Positions 6,945 through 14,260 of a stretch of DNA of 38,951 nt are shown here, piece by piece (the first letter of the stretch is position 1; every line of letters starts with the position of its first letter). Position numbers and translations under genes: made by a program. Source of the stretch: Ga0077536 sp943370145 (lineage in GTDB: Bacteria > Pseudomonadota > Gammaproteobacteria > Ga0077536); assembly GCA_943370145.1 (NCBI GenBank), contig CALRPY020000041.1, positions 1 through 38,951 on the forward strand. The letters are read 5' to 3'. Below the pieces are notes generated by a model. The model was not told the DNA's origin, made no database searches, and saw only the letters and a program-made list of their open reading frames with translations.

Positions 6945-8582
6945 TCAGGCGTCTTGGATGCTGACCAGCTCCGCCAGGCTGCGCGTCAATTGCATGTTCT
7001 CCGCGTAGTCCACCGGGCAGTCGATGATGACGACGGTATCCTGCGCCAGCGCTCGCTCGAGTGTGGGCACCAGTTCATCGGCCGAGGTCACCCGGTACCC
7101 GATCGCGCCAAAGCTCTCTGCGTACTTCACGAAATCCGGATTCGTGAACTCGATATGACTGGGACGGCCGAAGTGGCGCATCTGGTGCCAGGTGATGAGA
7201 CCATACTCGGCATCGTTCCAGATCAGGATCACCATCGGCGTCTTCATGCGCAACGCGGTCTCGATCTCCTGGGAATTCATCATGAAGCCGGCGTCGCCGG
7301 TGACCGCCACGACCTTGCGCTCGGGATAGGCCAGCTTTGCCGCGAGCGCGCCCGGCACCGCAATCCCCATCGATGCGAAGCCGTTCGAGATGATGCAGGT
7401 GTTCGGACGCTCGGCGCGGTACATGCGCGCCATCCACATCTTGTGCGCGCCGACGTCGGAAATGACGATGTCATCCGGCGCGAGCACCTCGCGCAGGTCC
7501 CAGACGATTTTCTGCGGCTTGACGGGGAAGCCCTGGTCGGCGGCGTAGGAGGCGCGCTCCTCGATGATCGCGCGGCGCACCGCGCTGAACGGAATTTTCG
7601 GCTGCGGCTTCGCCAGCGGCGTGATGGCGCGCAGCGTCGATGGAATGTGGCCGAGCGCCTCGACCGCGACGTTGTAATGCGCATCGACCTCGCAGGTGAG
7701 GGCGTCGATGTGGACGATGGTCTTCTGGCCGTTGGGGTTCCACATGTCCGGGTGGTACTCGACCATGTCGTAACCGATACAGATGACGACGTCGGCCTTT
7801 TCGACCGCGAACCACGGCAGGTCGCGCGCCTTCAGCCCGAGCGTGCCCAGCGACAACTCGTTCGAGAAGGGCATCACGCCCTTGGCCATGAACGTATTGC
7901 AGACCGGAATGCGCAGCGCCTCGGCGAAGCGCACCAGCTCGTCGGATGCCTCCTGGCGAATGACGCCATTGCCCGCAATGATGATCGGATGCCGGGCCGC
8001 GGAGATGATGCGCGCAGCCTGCTGGACCTTGAACTCCAGCGGCGCCGGCGTGTAGGCCTTCTTCACCGGGATCGGGGAGGCCTCGACCGCCATTTCCGCA
8101 ACGTTCTCCGGGAAGTCGATGAAGGCCGCGCCGGGCTTCTCGTCCTGCGCGACCTTGAACGCCTTGCGCACGACCTCGGCGACGATGTCGGGCTCGAGGA
8201 CCTGGGTCGAGTACTTGGTGATGGGCGCAAACATGTTCACCAGGTCCAGGATCTGATGGCTCTCCTTGTGCAGCCGCGTGGTTGCACCCTGGCCGGCAAT
8301 TGCCACGAGCGGCGCCCTGTCCATGTTCGCGTCTGCCACGCCGGTGATGAGATTCGTCGCGCCGGGCCCGAGCGTGGACATGCATACGCCGGCCCTCCCG
8401 GTCAGGCGGCCGTAAACGTCGGCCATGAAGGCCGCGCCCTGCTCATGGCGGACCGTGACGAAGGTGATCGGGCTCTCGAGCAGGGCGTCCATGATGTCGA
8501 GGTTTTCTTCGCCCGGGATGCCGAAGATGTACTCCACGCCTTCGTTCTCGAGACATTTCACCAAAAGTTGTGCTGCATTCAT
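6945..8582 (-). CDS. Acetolactate synthase large subunit-type ThDP enzyme
   Basis: 545 residues, the usual length for acetolactate synthase or related ThDP-dependent enzymes, which condense two pyruvates (or pyruvate and 2-oxobutyrate). The N-terminal PYR domain has the catalytic glutamate E47 in VRHEQGAAFMAD and the GPGATNLITG loop. A central FAD/nucleotide-fold domain covers about 190-330. The C-terminal ThDP domain has GDAGFMMN at 429-436 with the metal ligand Asp430 and Asn456-Asp457 downstream. No ilvN small subunit or acetolactate decarboxylase gene is adjacent, so it looks like an AlsS-like single-subunit enzyme or a divergent carboligase. Substrate cannot be told from sequence alone. 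Confidence 0.88.
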   Translation of the reverse strand: MNAAQLLVKCLENEGVEYIFGIPGEENLDIMDALLESPITFVTVRHEQGAAFMADVYGRLTGRAGVCMSTLGPGATNLITGVADANMDRAPLVAIAGQGATTRLHKESHQILDLVNMFAPITKYSTQVLEPDIVAEVVRKAFKVAQDEKPGAAFIDFPENVAEMAVEASPIPVKKAYTPAPLEFKVQQAARIISAARHPIIIAGNGVIRQEASDELVRFAEALRIPVCNTFMAKGVMPFSNELSLGTLGLKARDLPWFAVEKADVVICIGYDMVEYHPDMWNPNGQKTIVHIDALTCEVDAHYNVAVEALGHIPSTLRAITPLAKPQPKIPFSAVRRAIIEERASYAADQGFPVKPQKIVWDLREVLAPDDIVISDVGAHKMWMARMYRAERPNTCIISNGFASMGIAVPGALAAKLAYPERKVVAVTGDAGFMMNSQEIETALRMKTPMVILIWNDAEYGLITWHQMRHFGRPSHIEFTNPDFVKYAESFGAIGYRVTSADELVPTLERALAQDTVVIIDCPVDYAENMQLTRSLAELVSIQDA

Positions 8583-8923
8583 GGGGGACTCGCTACTGTT
8601 ACGGGGGCGGCAGGTGCCATACGGTGGCGTATTGGGGCGCTATCCTAGCCGAATCCTGGCTGCTGGAGATCTGCCCGTGGCCGGCCGCCCACCGTCCTCG
8701 ACGCAAATGGTCGTCGTCAGTCGGCGGCTGCGCCGGTCACGCCCGCCCGCGGAGGAAGCGCCAGCGCATGCACCAGGAAGGAAGCGACGCCCCGTCTTCG
8801 ACATGACGCTGCCGGCAAGTCCGGCCGCCGTGCCGGGCGCGCAACCGCGGAGGCTCGCCGAGAGACGGCCGCGAGTTTTCGATATTCCCCGGTAGTCACT
8901 GCGTCGGAGTCGTCAGTCGCGCA
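8583..8923. other. Intergenic region, no feature recognised
   Basis: About 340 bases between two minus-strand genes. It should hold the promoter of the acetolactate synthase gene near its right end-adjacent start (8582). No hairpin terminator or coding frame is convincing. Confidence 0.45.
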
Positions 8924-9376
8924 TCAGGGTTCGCCGATGTCCTCGTTCCAGAGTTCGGGGCGCGACGCGATGAAGTTGGTCATCAGTGCGATGCAGGCTT
9001 GATCCTGCACGACGTCCACGATGACCCCCCTGCTTCGAAGCAGGGACTCTTCGCCCATGAACGTGCGGTTTTCGCCGACGACGATTCGCGGGATGCCGTA
9101 GAGGAGAATGGCCCCGCTGCACATCGGGCAGGGTGAAAGCGTCGTGTACAGCACACACTCGCGGTAGACGCTGGCGGGTTGCCGCCCTGCGTTCTCGAAC
9201 GCGTCCATCTCACCGTGCAGGATGGCGCTGCCCCTCTGCACGCGCCGGTTGTGGCCGCGCCCGATGATGCGCCCGATGATCCTGTCACGATGGACGATGA
9301 CCGAACCGATGGGGATGCCGCCTTCGGCGAGGCCCTGGCGCGCTTCGTCGAGCGCCGCTTGCAGATACGGGTCCAT
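8924..9376 (-). CDS. Cytosine deaminase-like nucleoside deaminase (yeast Fcy1 type)
   Basis: 150 residues. The start is taken at 9376, directly after GGGAGGTGAC; the in-frame ATG 15 bases earlier would place the ribosome-binding site inside the gene. Zinc motifs of the cytidine/deoxycytidylate deaminase fold are present: HGE (His and catalytic Glu) and SPCPMC (two Cys ligands). The lines GSAILHGEMDAFENAGR, LYTTLSPCPMCSGAI, YGIPRIVVGEN and the end WNEDIGE closely follow yeast cytosine deaminase rather than bacterial CodA or TadA, so deamination of cytosine to uracil is likely. A short IIGR-IIGR duplication is seen before RGHN. It lies 54 bp downstream of the cyclic-nucleotide-binding gene, probably one operon. 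Confidence 0.88.
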   Translation of the reverse strand: MDPYLQAALDEARQGLAEGGIPIGSVIVHRDRIIGRIIGRGHNRRVQRGSAILHGEMDAFENAGRQPASVYRECVLYTTLSPCPMCSGAILLYGIPRIVVGENRTFMGEESLLRSRGVIVDVVQDQACIALMTNFIASRPELWNEDIGEP

Positions 9377-9430
9377 GTCACCTCCCGGCATGAGCGCGCT
9401 CGCCGTGTCGACTCCGCGTTGTGCCTGGTC

Positions 9431-9877
9431 CTAGCCGAGCGAGGACCTTTCGTTTGCCTCGCGCAGGCGTTTCGACAGCATGATGGCGAGGTTGCGATAG
9501 ATTTTTGCCGACACGGCTGTCATCTCGTCCAGATCCCGGCCGTCGATGCGCAGCAGCTTGCAGCCACCCACCGCGCGTACCGACGCGGAGCGGGGGCCAC
9601 TCTCCAGCAGGGCCATTTCGCCGATGCACTCGCCGGGGCCGAGTTCCTTGAGGATCTTCCGGATGCCCGTCAGGTTCCGCGTGACGATCGCTTGGCCGCC
9701 GAGCAGCACGAACATGTGCGTGCCCGATTCGCCTTCCTGCAATACGTAGTCGCCGTCCTTGAAGCCGGCGATTTCGGCCCGTGCGAGCAGGTCCATCAAT
9801 TCCGACTCTTCGAGGCCGCGCAACAGCGGTAGTCGCAGCAGCAGTTGCCTGATCCCGGGCTCGACCGTAACCGCCAT
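9431..9877 (-). CDS. Cyclic nucleotide-binding domain protein without output domain
   Basis: 148 residues, started at ATG 9877 after GGAGGTGAG (a GTG one codon earlier is possible). It is a single cNMP-binding (CAP_ED) domain: PLLRGLEESELMDLLARAE, then GDYVLQEGESGTHMFVLLGG and the phosphate-binding cassette GPGECIGEMALLESGPRSASV, where the Glu of GEMAL and Arg of PRSAS are the classical ligand contacts. No helix-turn-helix follows; the protein ends about 20 residues after the C-helix. It therefore probably acts by protein contact. It is the first gene of a probable operon with the deaminase. Confidence 0.88.
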   Translation of the reverse strand: MAVTVEPGIRQLLLRLPLLRGLEESELMDLLARAEIAGFKDGDYVLQEGESGTHMFVLLGGQAIVTRNLTGIRKILKELGPGECIGEMALLESGPRSASVRAVGGCKLLRIDGRDLDEMTAVSAKIYRNLAIMLSKRLREANERSSLG

Positions 9878-10204
9878 CACTCACCTCCATTGTCTGGCCG
9901 GACGCTGCGCAAGGTGTCCTGCTTGGCAGGTCATCACGACGCAGCCTGACTCCATCCTCTTCAAATCATGCAGCAGCCCGGCCATGCTAGTCGAGGTCCG
10001 CGGGACGCGAATGCCCCATCCGTGGGATAGCGCAGCCGGTGCGGGGGCACTCATGCTCTATGGCCCAAATCGGGGCGAGAAGGGCGGCGGCAGGCGGCAC
10101 GGATGCTGGTCGGACCATGCCGCGCCCGGAATTGCCGTCCGGCGGGAGTCCGCCCGGCGCTGCCGGACGTAACCGACGCATCAAACCCACGAGGCAACGC
10201 AGCC
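9878..10204. other. Divergent intergenic region between cNMP-binding and BVMO genes
   Basis: About 330 bases holding the promoters for both directions. GAGG at 10191-10194 is the likely ribosome-binding site of the BVMO. No obvious -35/-10 pair or operator could be picked out with confidence. Confidence 0.45.
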
Positions 10205-11806
10205 ATGAATTCCTACGACGCCATCGTCATCGGGGCCGGCATCTCCGGCATGTACCAACTCCATCGACTGCGGGAACTCGGCCTCTCGGTCCGCGTCTTC
10301 GAGGCCGGCACCGGCGTCGGCGGCACCTGGTACTGGAATCGCTACCCAGGCGCGCGTTTCGACTCCGAGAGCTACAGCTACGGTTACTCGTTCTCCCCCG
10401 AACTGCTGCGCGAATGGGAATGGAGCGAGCACTTCGCACCCCAGCCGGAGACGCTGCGCTACCTCAATCACGTGGCAGACCGCTTCGACCTGCGTCGGGA
10501 CATCGAGTTTCGCGCGCGCGTGAAGTCGGCCCATTACGACGAGGCCGCAAACGAATGGGAAGTGGCGCTGGAGGATGGCCGCCGCGCGCGTGCGCGCTAC
10601 CTGGTGACGGGGGTCGGCTCCCTCTCCGCGCCAGTGATGCCGGCGATCGAGGGCCGCGAGGACTTCCGTGGCATCGCCCATCACACCGCGCAATGGCCGC
10701 ACGGCGGAGTGGACTTCACCGGCAAGCGCGTCGCGGTGATCGGCACCGGCGCAACCGGCGTGCAGGTCATCCAGGAGGTGGCCAAGACGGCGGGCGAGCT
10801 GACGGTGTTCCAGCGCACCGCCAACTGGTGCGCACCCCTCGGCAATAGTCCAATCGACCCGGTTTTCCAGGCCCGGCTCAAGGAGGAGCTTCCCGGCATG
10901 CTCGCGCGCTGCATGGAGAGTTTTGCGGGCTTCCTGCACACCGCCGATCCCCGCCTCACCTTCGACGTCCCCGAAGAGGAGCGGATTGCGTTCTACGAGG
11001 AGCTGTATGCGAAACCGGGTTTCGCGATCTGGCTCGGCAACTTCCGGGACACCCTGGTGGATGAGCGTGCCAACGCCGAACTCAGCCGTTTCATGGCGGC
11101 CAAGATCCGCGCGAGGGTGAAGGACCCGGCAGTCGCGGAGCGGCTGGTGCCCAAGGACCACGGTTTCGGCACCCGTCGCGTGCCGATGGAAACGGGCTAT
11201 TACGAAGTCTACAACCAGCCGAACGTGCGCCTGGTGGACCTGAAGGAAACGCCGATCCGTCGCATCACGGCCACCGGCATCCAGACCAGCGACGCGCACT
11301 TCGAGGCGGACATCATCGTTTTCGCGACCGGCTTCGATGCCGTCACCGGGGCGCTGGACCGTATCGACGTGCGCGGCATTGGCGGCCGTCGCCTGAAGGA
11401 ATTGTGGGCCGACGGGCCGCAGACCTATCTCGGCATGACCGCGCCGGGCTTCCCCAACATGTTTTTCCTGGTCGGTCCGCACAACGCGGCCTCTTTCTGC
11501 AACATTCCCCGTTGCATCGAGCAGAACGTCGAGTGGGTCGCCGCCGCCATCGGCTGGATGCGCCGGGAGGGCAAGGTGCGCATGAATCCGCGGCCGGACG
11601 CGGTGGCAGACTGGACCGCACACGTGCTCGAGGGCGCGCAAGGCTTCCTGCTCACCAAGGTCCGCTCATGGTTCATGGGCATGAACACGAATGTCGAGGG
11701 CAAGCAGCAACCGCGTTTCCTGCTCTACGCGGGTGGCTTGCCGACCTTCAGGCAGAAGTGCGCGGAAGAGGCGGCGCGGGGCTACACGAGCTTCGACGTC
11801 GGCTGA
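10205..11806 (+). CDS. Type I Baeyer-Villiger monooxygenase
   Basis: 533 residues from ATG 10205 (GAGG upstream); the frame open from 10103 has no ribosome-binding site. The enzyme inserts oxygen next to a carbonyl using FAD, NADPH and O2, converting cyclic or aryl ketones to lactones or esters. Seen: FAD Rossmann motif GAGISG at 10-15, the VGGTWYWNRYPGARFDSES segment, the type I BVMO fingerprint FxGxxxHTxxWP as FRGIAHHTAQWP, NADPH motif GTGATG, and ATGFD near residue 378. This composition resembles the cyclohexanone/steroid monooxygenase branch. It ends 4 bp before the convergent tolC-like gene. Substrate is unknown. Confidence 0.93.
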   Translation: MNSYDAIVIGAGISGMYQLHRLRELGLSVRVFEAGTGVGGTWYWNRYPGARFDSESYSYGYSFSPELLREWEWSEHFAPQPETLRYLNHVADRFDLRRDIEFRARVKSAHYDEAANEWEVALEDGRRARARYLVTGVGSLSAPVMPAIEGREDFRGIAHHTAQWPHGGVDFTGKRVAVIGTGATGVQVIQEVAKTAGELTVFQRTANWCAPLGNSPIDPVFQARLKEELPGMLARCMESFAGFLHTADPRLTFDVPEEERIAFYEELYAKPGFAIWLGNFRDTLVDERANAELSRFMAAKIRARVKDPAVAERLVPKDHGFGTRRVPMETGYYEVYNQPNVRLVDLKETPIRRITATGIQTSDAHFEADIIVFATGFDAVTGALDRIDVRGIGGRRLKELWADGPQTYLGMTAPGFPNMFFLVGPHNAASFCNIPRCIEQNVEWVAAAIGWMRREGKVRMNPRPDAVADWTAHVLEGAQGFLLTKVRSWFMGMNTNVEGKQQPRFLLYAGGLPTFRQKCAEEAARGYTSFDVG

Positions 11807-11810
11807 GCGC

Positions 11811-13217
11811 TCAGTCCCGGATCAGGAAGCGGTCGAGCTGCACCGTCGCGGCGTAGAAATCGGTCAGGGCCTGCAGCAGGCCCGCCTGCGCGCCGATCCG
11901 CCGCAGGCGGGCATCTGCGGCGGCTTCCTCGCGCAGGTTGACCACGAAGAAATCGCTGGCCCCGTCATCGAAGCGCGAGCGCTCCGCCCGCGCCAGGATC
12001 TCGGCCTGCTCGACTTCCTGCACGGCCAGCTCCAGGAAGCGCGTGGCGGCCGTGATGTCGTTCGCGATGTTGCGCACTTCGACTTCGATCTTCTCGTTGA
12101 GCAGCTGTCGTTCCAGTTCCAGCCGGCTGAGGTTGGCTCGCGCCTCGGCGACCTTGCCCTGGCCGGTTCGGCGCTCCAGCGGCACGTTGATTTCGAGTCG
12201 GACAACCGCGTCAGTCTCGTCGCGCGTGACGCTGCCGCCACCGATGTCGCGCGAGGCCTCGAGGTTCAGGTCGACACGGGTCTTCAGCGCGTTGTCGCCG
12301 AGCGCCAGGCGATTTCGCTCGCGTTCCACGTCGGCCGCCACCAGCCCGATTTCCGGCCGTTCCGCCAGCGTCAGGGCGATCGTAGCTTCCAGCGATTGCG
12401 CATCCATCCGGCCGTGGTCGGGCCATGCCTTCGGCAGTTCGGTCGCCTGCGGGATCCGCGGTGCGCCGGTGTCGTCGCGCAGGTACAGCCCGAGGCGGTT
12501 CGCGTAGTTCGCGAGTGCGCGCTCGGCTTCCGCCACGCGCGCGCTCCGCTTGAGGATGTACTGCCGGTTCTCGTTGAGGTAAACCCGCGCAAGATCACCA
12601 TCTGCGACACGCTGCTCGAGCCCCTGCTGACGCGCCTCGGCGAGTTCGAGCAGGCCACGATAGATGCCGAGTGACTTGCCGGCTGCGAGCCACGACAGAT
12701 ACGCGAGTGTCGCCTGGTGCTGGACCTTGATTTGCGTCAGGCGTGTCTCGAGCTCGGTCTGCGCCAGCGCCAGCGTGTTGTCGCGCAGCGCGAAACGCCG
12801 TTCGTCGATGTCCCGGTCACGAAGCAGCGAGAACACCGCGCCGACCTTGAATTCGCCGCCGCCGTTGGTGAAGTATTCGTCCTCGTAGATCGGGAAGTCA
12901 CCATCGGCGATGCGATAGCCGCCGTAGAGTTTGGCATTGAATTCGGGCAGCGGCTTGACTATCCGGGAGTCGACTACCTTGCCGTCGTAATAGCCCGCCG
13001 CGCGCGTGTAGGTGGTGTTTTCCAGCTGCAGGTCGAAAGCGCCCTGGCTGGCCAGCAGCTTGCCCGACTGCGCTTCCTGCTTCTCGAGCGCGGCGAGGAT
13101 TTGGGGAAACGCACGCAACGAACTCGCCAGCACCGCCTCGAGCTCCAGCGGTCGTGAGGCGGCTGACGCGCCGTGGCCCAGCGTCCACAGGAGCAATACG
13201 GCGAACAGCCTGTTCAT
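11811..13217 (-). CDS. TolC-family outer membrane channel protein
   Basis: 468 residues with a signal peptide ending near HGASAASRP. The body is long alpha-helical, with two repeats of the outer membrane efflux protein (OEP) fold: an N-terminal half with LASSLRAFPQILAALEKQEAQ and a C-terminal half with LTLAERPEIGLVAADVERERNRL and LEINVPLERRTGQGKVAEARANLSRLE. TolC proteins form trimeric outer-membrane ducts. It is the last gene of a three-gene operon; its ATG overlaps the stop of the HlyD-like gene by 4 bp. Confidence 0.88.
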   Translation of the reverse strand: MNRLFAVLLLWTLGHGASAASRPLELEAVLASSLRAFPQILAALEKQEAQSGKLLASQGAFDLQLENTTYTRAAGYYDGKVVDSRIVKPLPEFNAKLYGGYRIADGDFPIYEDEYFTNGGGEFKVGAVFSLLRDRDIDERRFALRDNTLALAQTELETRLTQIKVQHQATLAYLSWLAAGKSLGIYRGLLELAEARQQGLEQRVADGDLARVYLNENRQYILKRSARVAEAERALANYANRLGLYLRDDTGAPRIPQATELPKAWPDHGRMDAQSLEATIALTLAERPEIGLVAADVERERNRLALGDNALKTRVDLNLEASRDIGGGSVTRDETDAVVRLEINVPLERRTGQGKVAEARANLSRLELERQLLNEKIEVEVRNIANDITAATRFLELAVQEVEQAEILARAERSRFDDGASDFFVVNLREEAAADARLRRIGAQAGLLQALTDFYAATVQLDRFLIRD

Positions 13218-14260
13218 TTCGCCGCCGCCGTCGCGGCCGCCGGCGTCGGTTCCGGCGGAAAGCCGTTGAGCTTGCGCCAGATCTCATAGCCGAGCCTGAC
13301 CGTGTCGAGAATCACCCAGCCACGGGCCTTGCCGCCGAGGCGCAGGAAGCGCTCGCTTGGCCAGGGCTCGTTCGGCGCTTCGATCACCACGGCGCGGAAG
13401 CGCCCGTTCGCCGACACCGCCGGATCCACGAACTGCACGACGCCCGGAAAGGTGCCGATGGCGAGCGACGGCCAGCCACTGAACTGCACGGCGGGCCAGC
13501 CCTCGAACATCAACCGCACGTGACGACCCGGTTGCACCAGCGCCGCGTCGAGGCCACTGACGAAGATTTCCACCGCGCGCTGGCCCGAATCCGGCGCGAA
13601 GCGCACGAGTTCGTCGCCGGCCTTGATGTAGGTTGCGCTATCGCCAGCCGCGATCTGCATGATGACGCCGTCGCGCGGGGCGACGATCATCTGGGTGGAC
13701 TGACGTGCCAGCTGCACTTCGGCCTGCGCGACTTCGGCGCGAAAACCGGCTTCCTTCGCCTTCAACTCCTTGTATTTTATCGTTGCCGCCTCGACATCAC
13801 GTCGCGCGCTGAGGCCCTTGTCGTACAGTCGGCGCTTGCGCTCGACATCGAGCAACGCGGTTTCCTTTGCGATGCGCGTCGCGTCGAGCTTGCCGCGAAT
13901 GGCCGTGAGTTCGGCCTGCAGGCGGTCGACGAGCAGAGGGTCCTGATCGATGATCTCGACCAGTGGGTCGCCCGCGCGCACCCGGCTGCCATCCTGCACG
14001 TACCACTTCCGGATGCGCCCGCTGACCATCGCGTTGACCGCCTGCACGCGGCCGGTGGGGTGCAGTGCGATCAGTTGCCCGCTGCCCGCCGCTGTCTGCA
14101 CCCAGGGTGTCCAGTACAGGCCGGCGCCGGTCAGCAGCAGGAGCAAAACGACGAGCCCGGCCATGTTCCGCGCAACGCGCGGCGGGTGCAGCGTCTCCAG
14201 GGTCTTGAAATACGCGTGGTAGCGCGCGCCGAAGCCACCGTTCCTCACCAGTGTCTTCAT
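13214..14260 (-). CDS. HlyD-family periplasmic adaptor (membrane fusion protein)
   Basis: 348 residues. A single N-terminal membrane helix (about 33-50, MAGLVVLLLLLTGAGLYW) is followed by a biotinyl-lipoyl-like half (GRVQAVNAMVSGRIRKWYVQDGSRVRAGDPLVEI), a coiled-coil hairpin (about 105-195), the second lipoyl half (IVAPRDGVIMQIAAGDSATYIKAGDELV) and beta-barrel domains. Such adaptors bridge an inner-membrane transporter to TolC. The hairpin is short compared with HlyD of hemolysin systems. It overlaps the ABC gene upstream and the TolC gene downstream by 4 bp each, so translation is probably coupled. Confidence 0.88.
   Translation of the reverse strand: MKTLVRNGGFGARYHAYFKTLETLHPPRVARNMAGLVVLLLLLTGAGLYWTPWVQTAAGSGQLIALHPTGRVQAVNAMVSGRIRKWYVQDGSRVRAGDPLVEIIDQDPLLVDRLQAELTAIRGKLDATRIAKETALLDVERKRRLYDKGLSARRDVEAATIKYKELKAKEAGFRAEVAQAEVQLARQSTQMIVAPRDGVIMQIAAGDSATYIKAGDELVRFAPDSGQRAVEIFVSGLDAALVQPGRHVRLMFEGWPAVQFSGWPSLAIGTFPGVVQFVDPAVSANGRFRAVVIEAPNEPWPSERFLRLGGKARGWVILDTVRLGYEIWRKLNGFPPEPTPAAATAAAK

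Noticed and set aside
6540..8648. A 702-codon open frame on the plus strand
   Set aside because: It is antisense to the acetolactate synthase gene over its full length; the translation is rich in Arg, His, Asp and Gly with no domain, as expected for the antisense of a GC-rich gene.
10181..11641. A 486-codon open frame antisense to the first BVMO
   Set aside because: Compositionally biased antisense shadow of a gene with all BVMO motifs on the other strand; no ribosome-binding site or domain.
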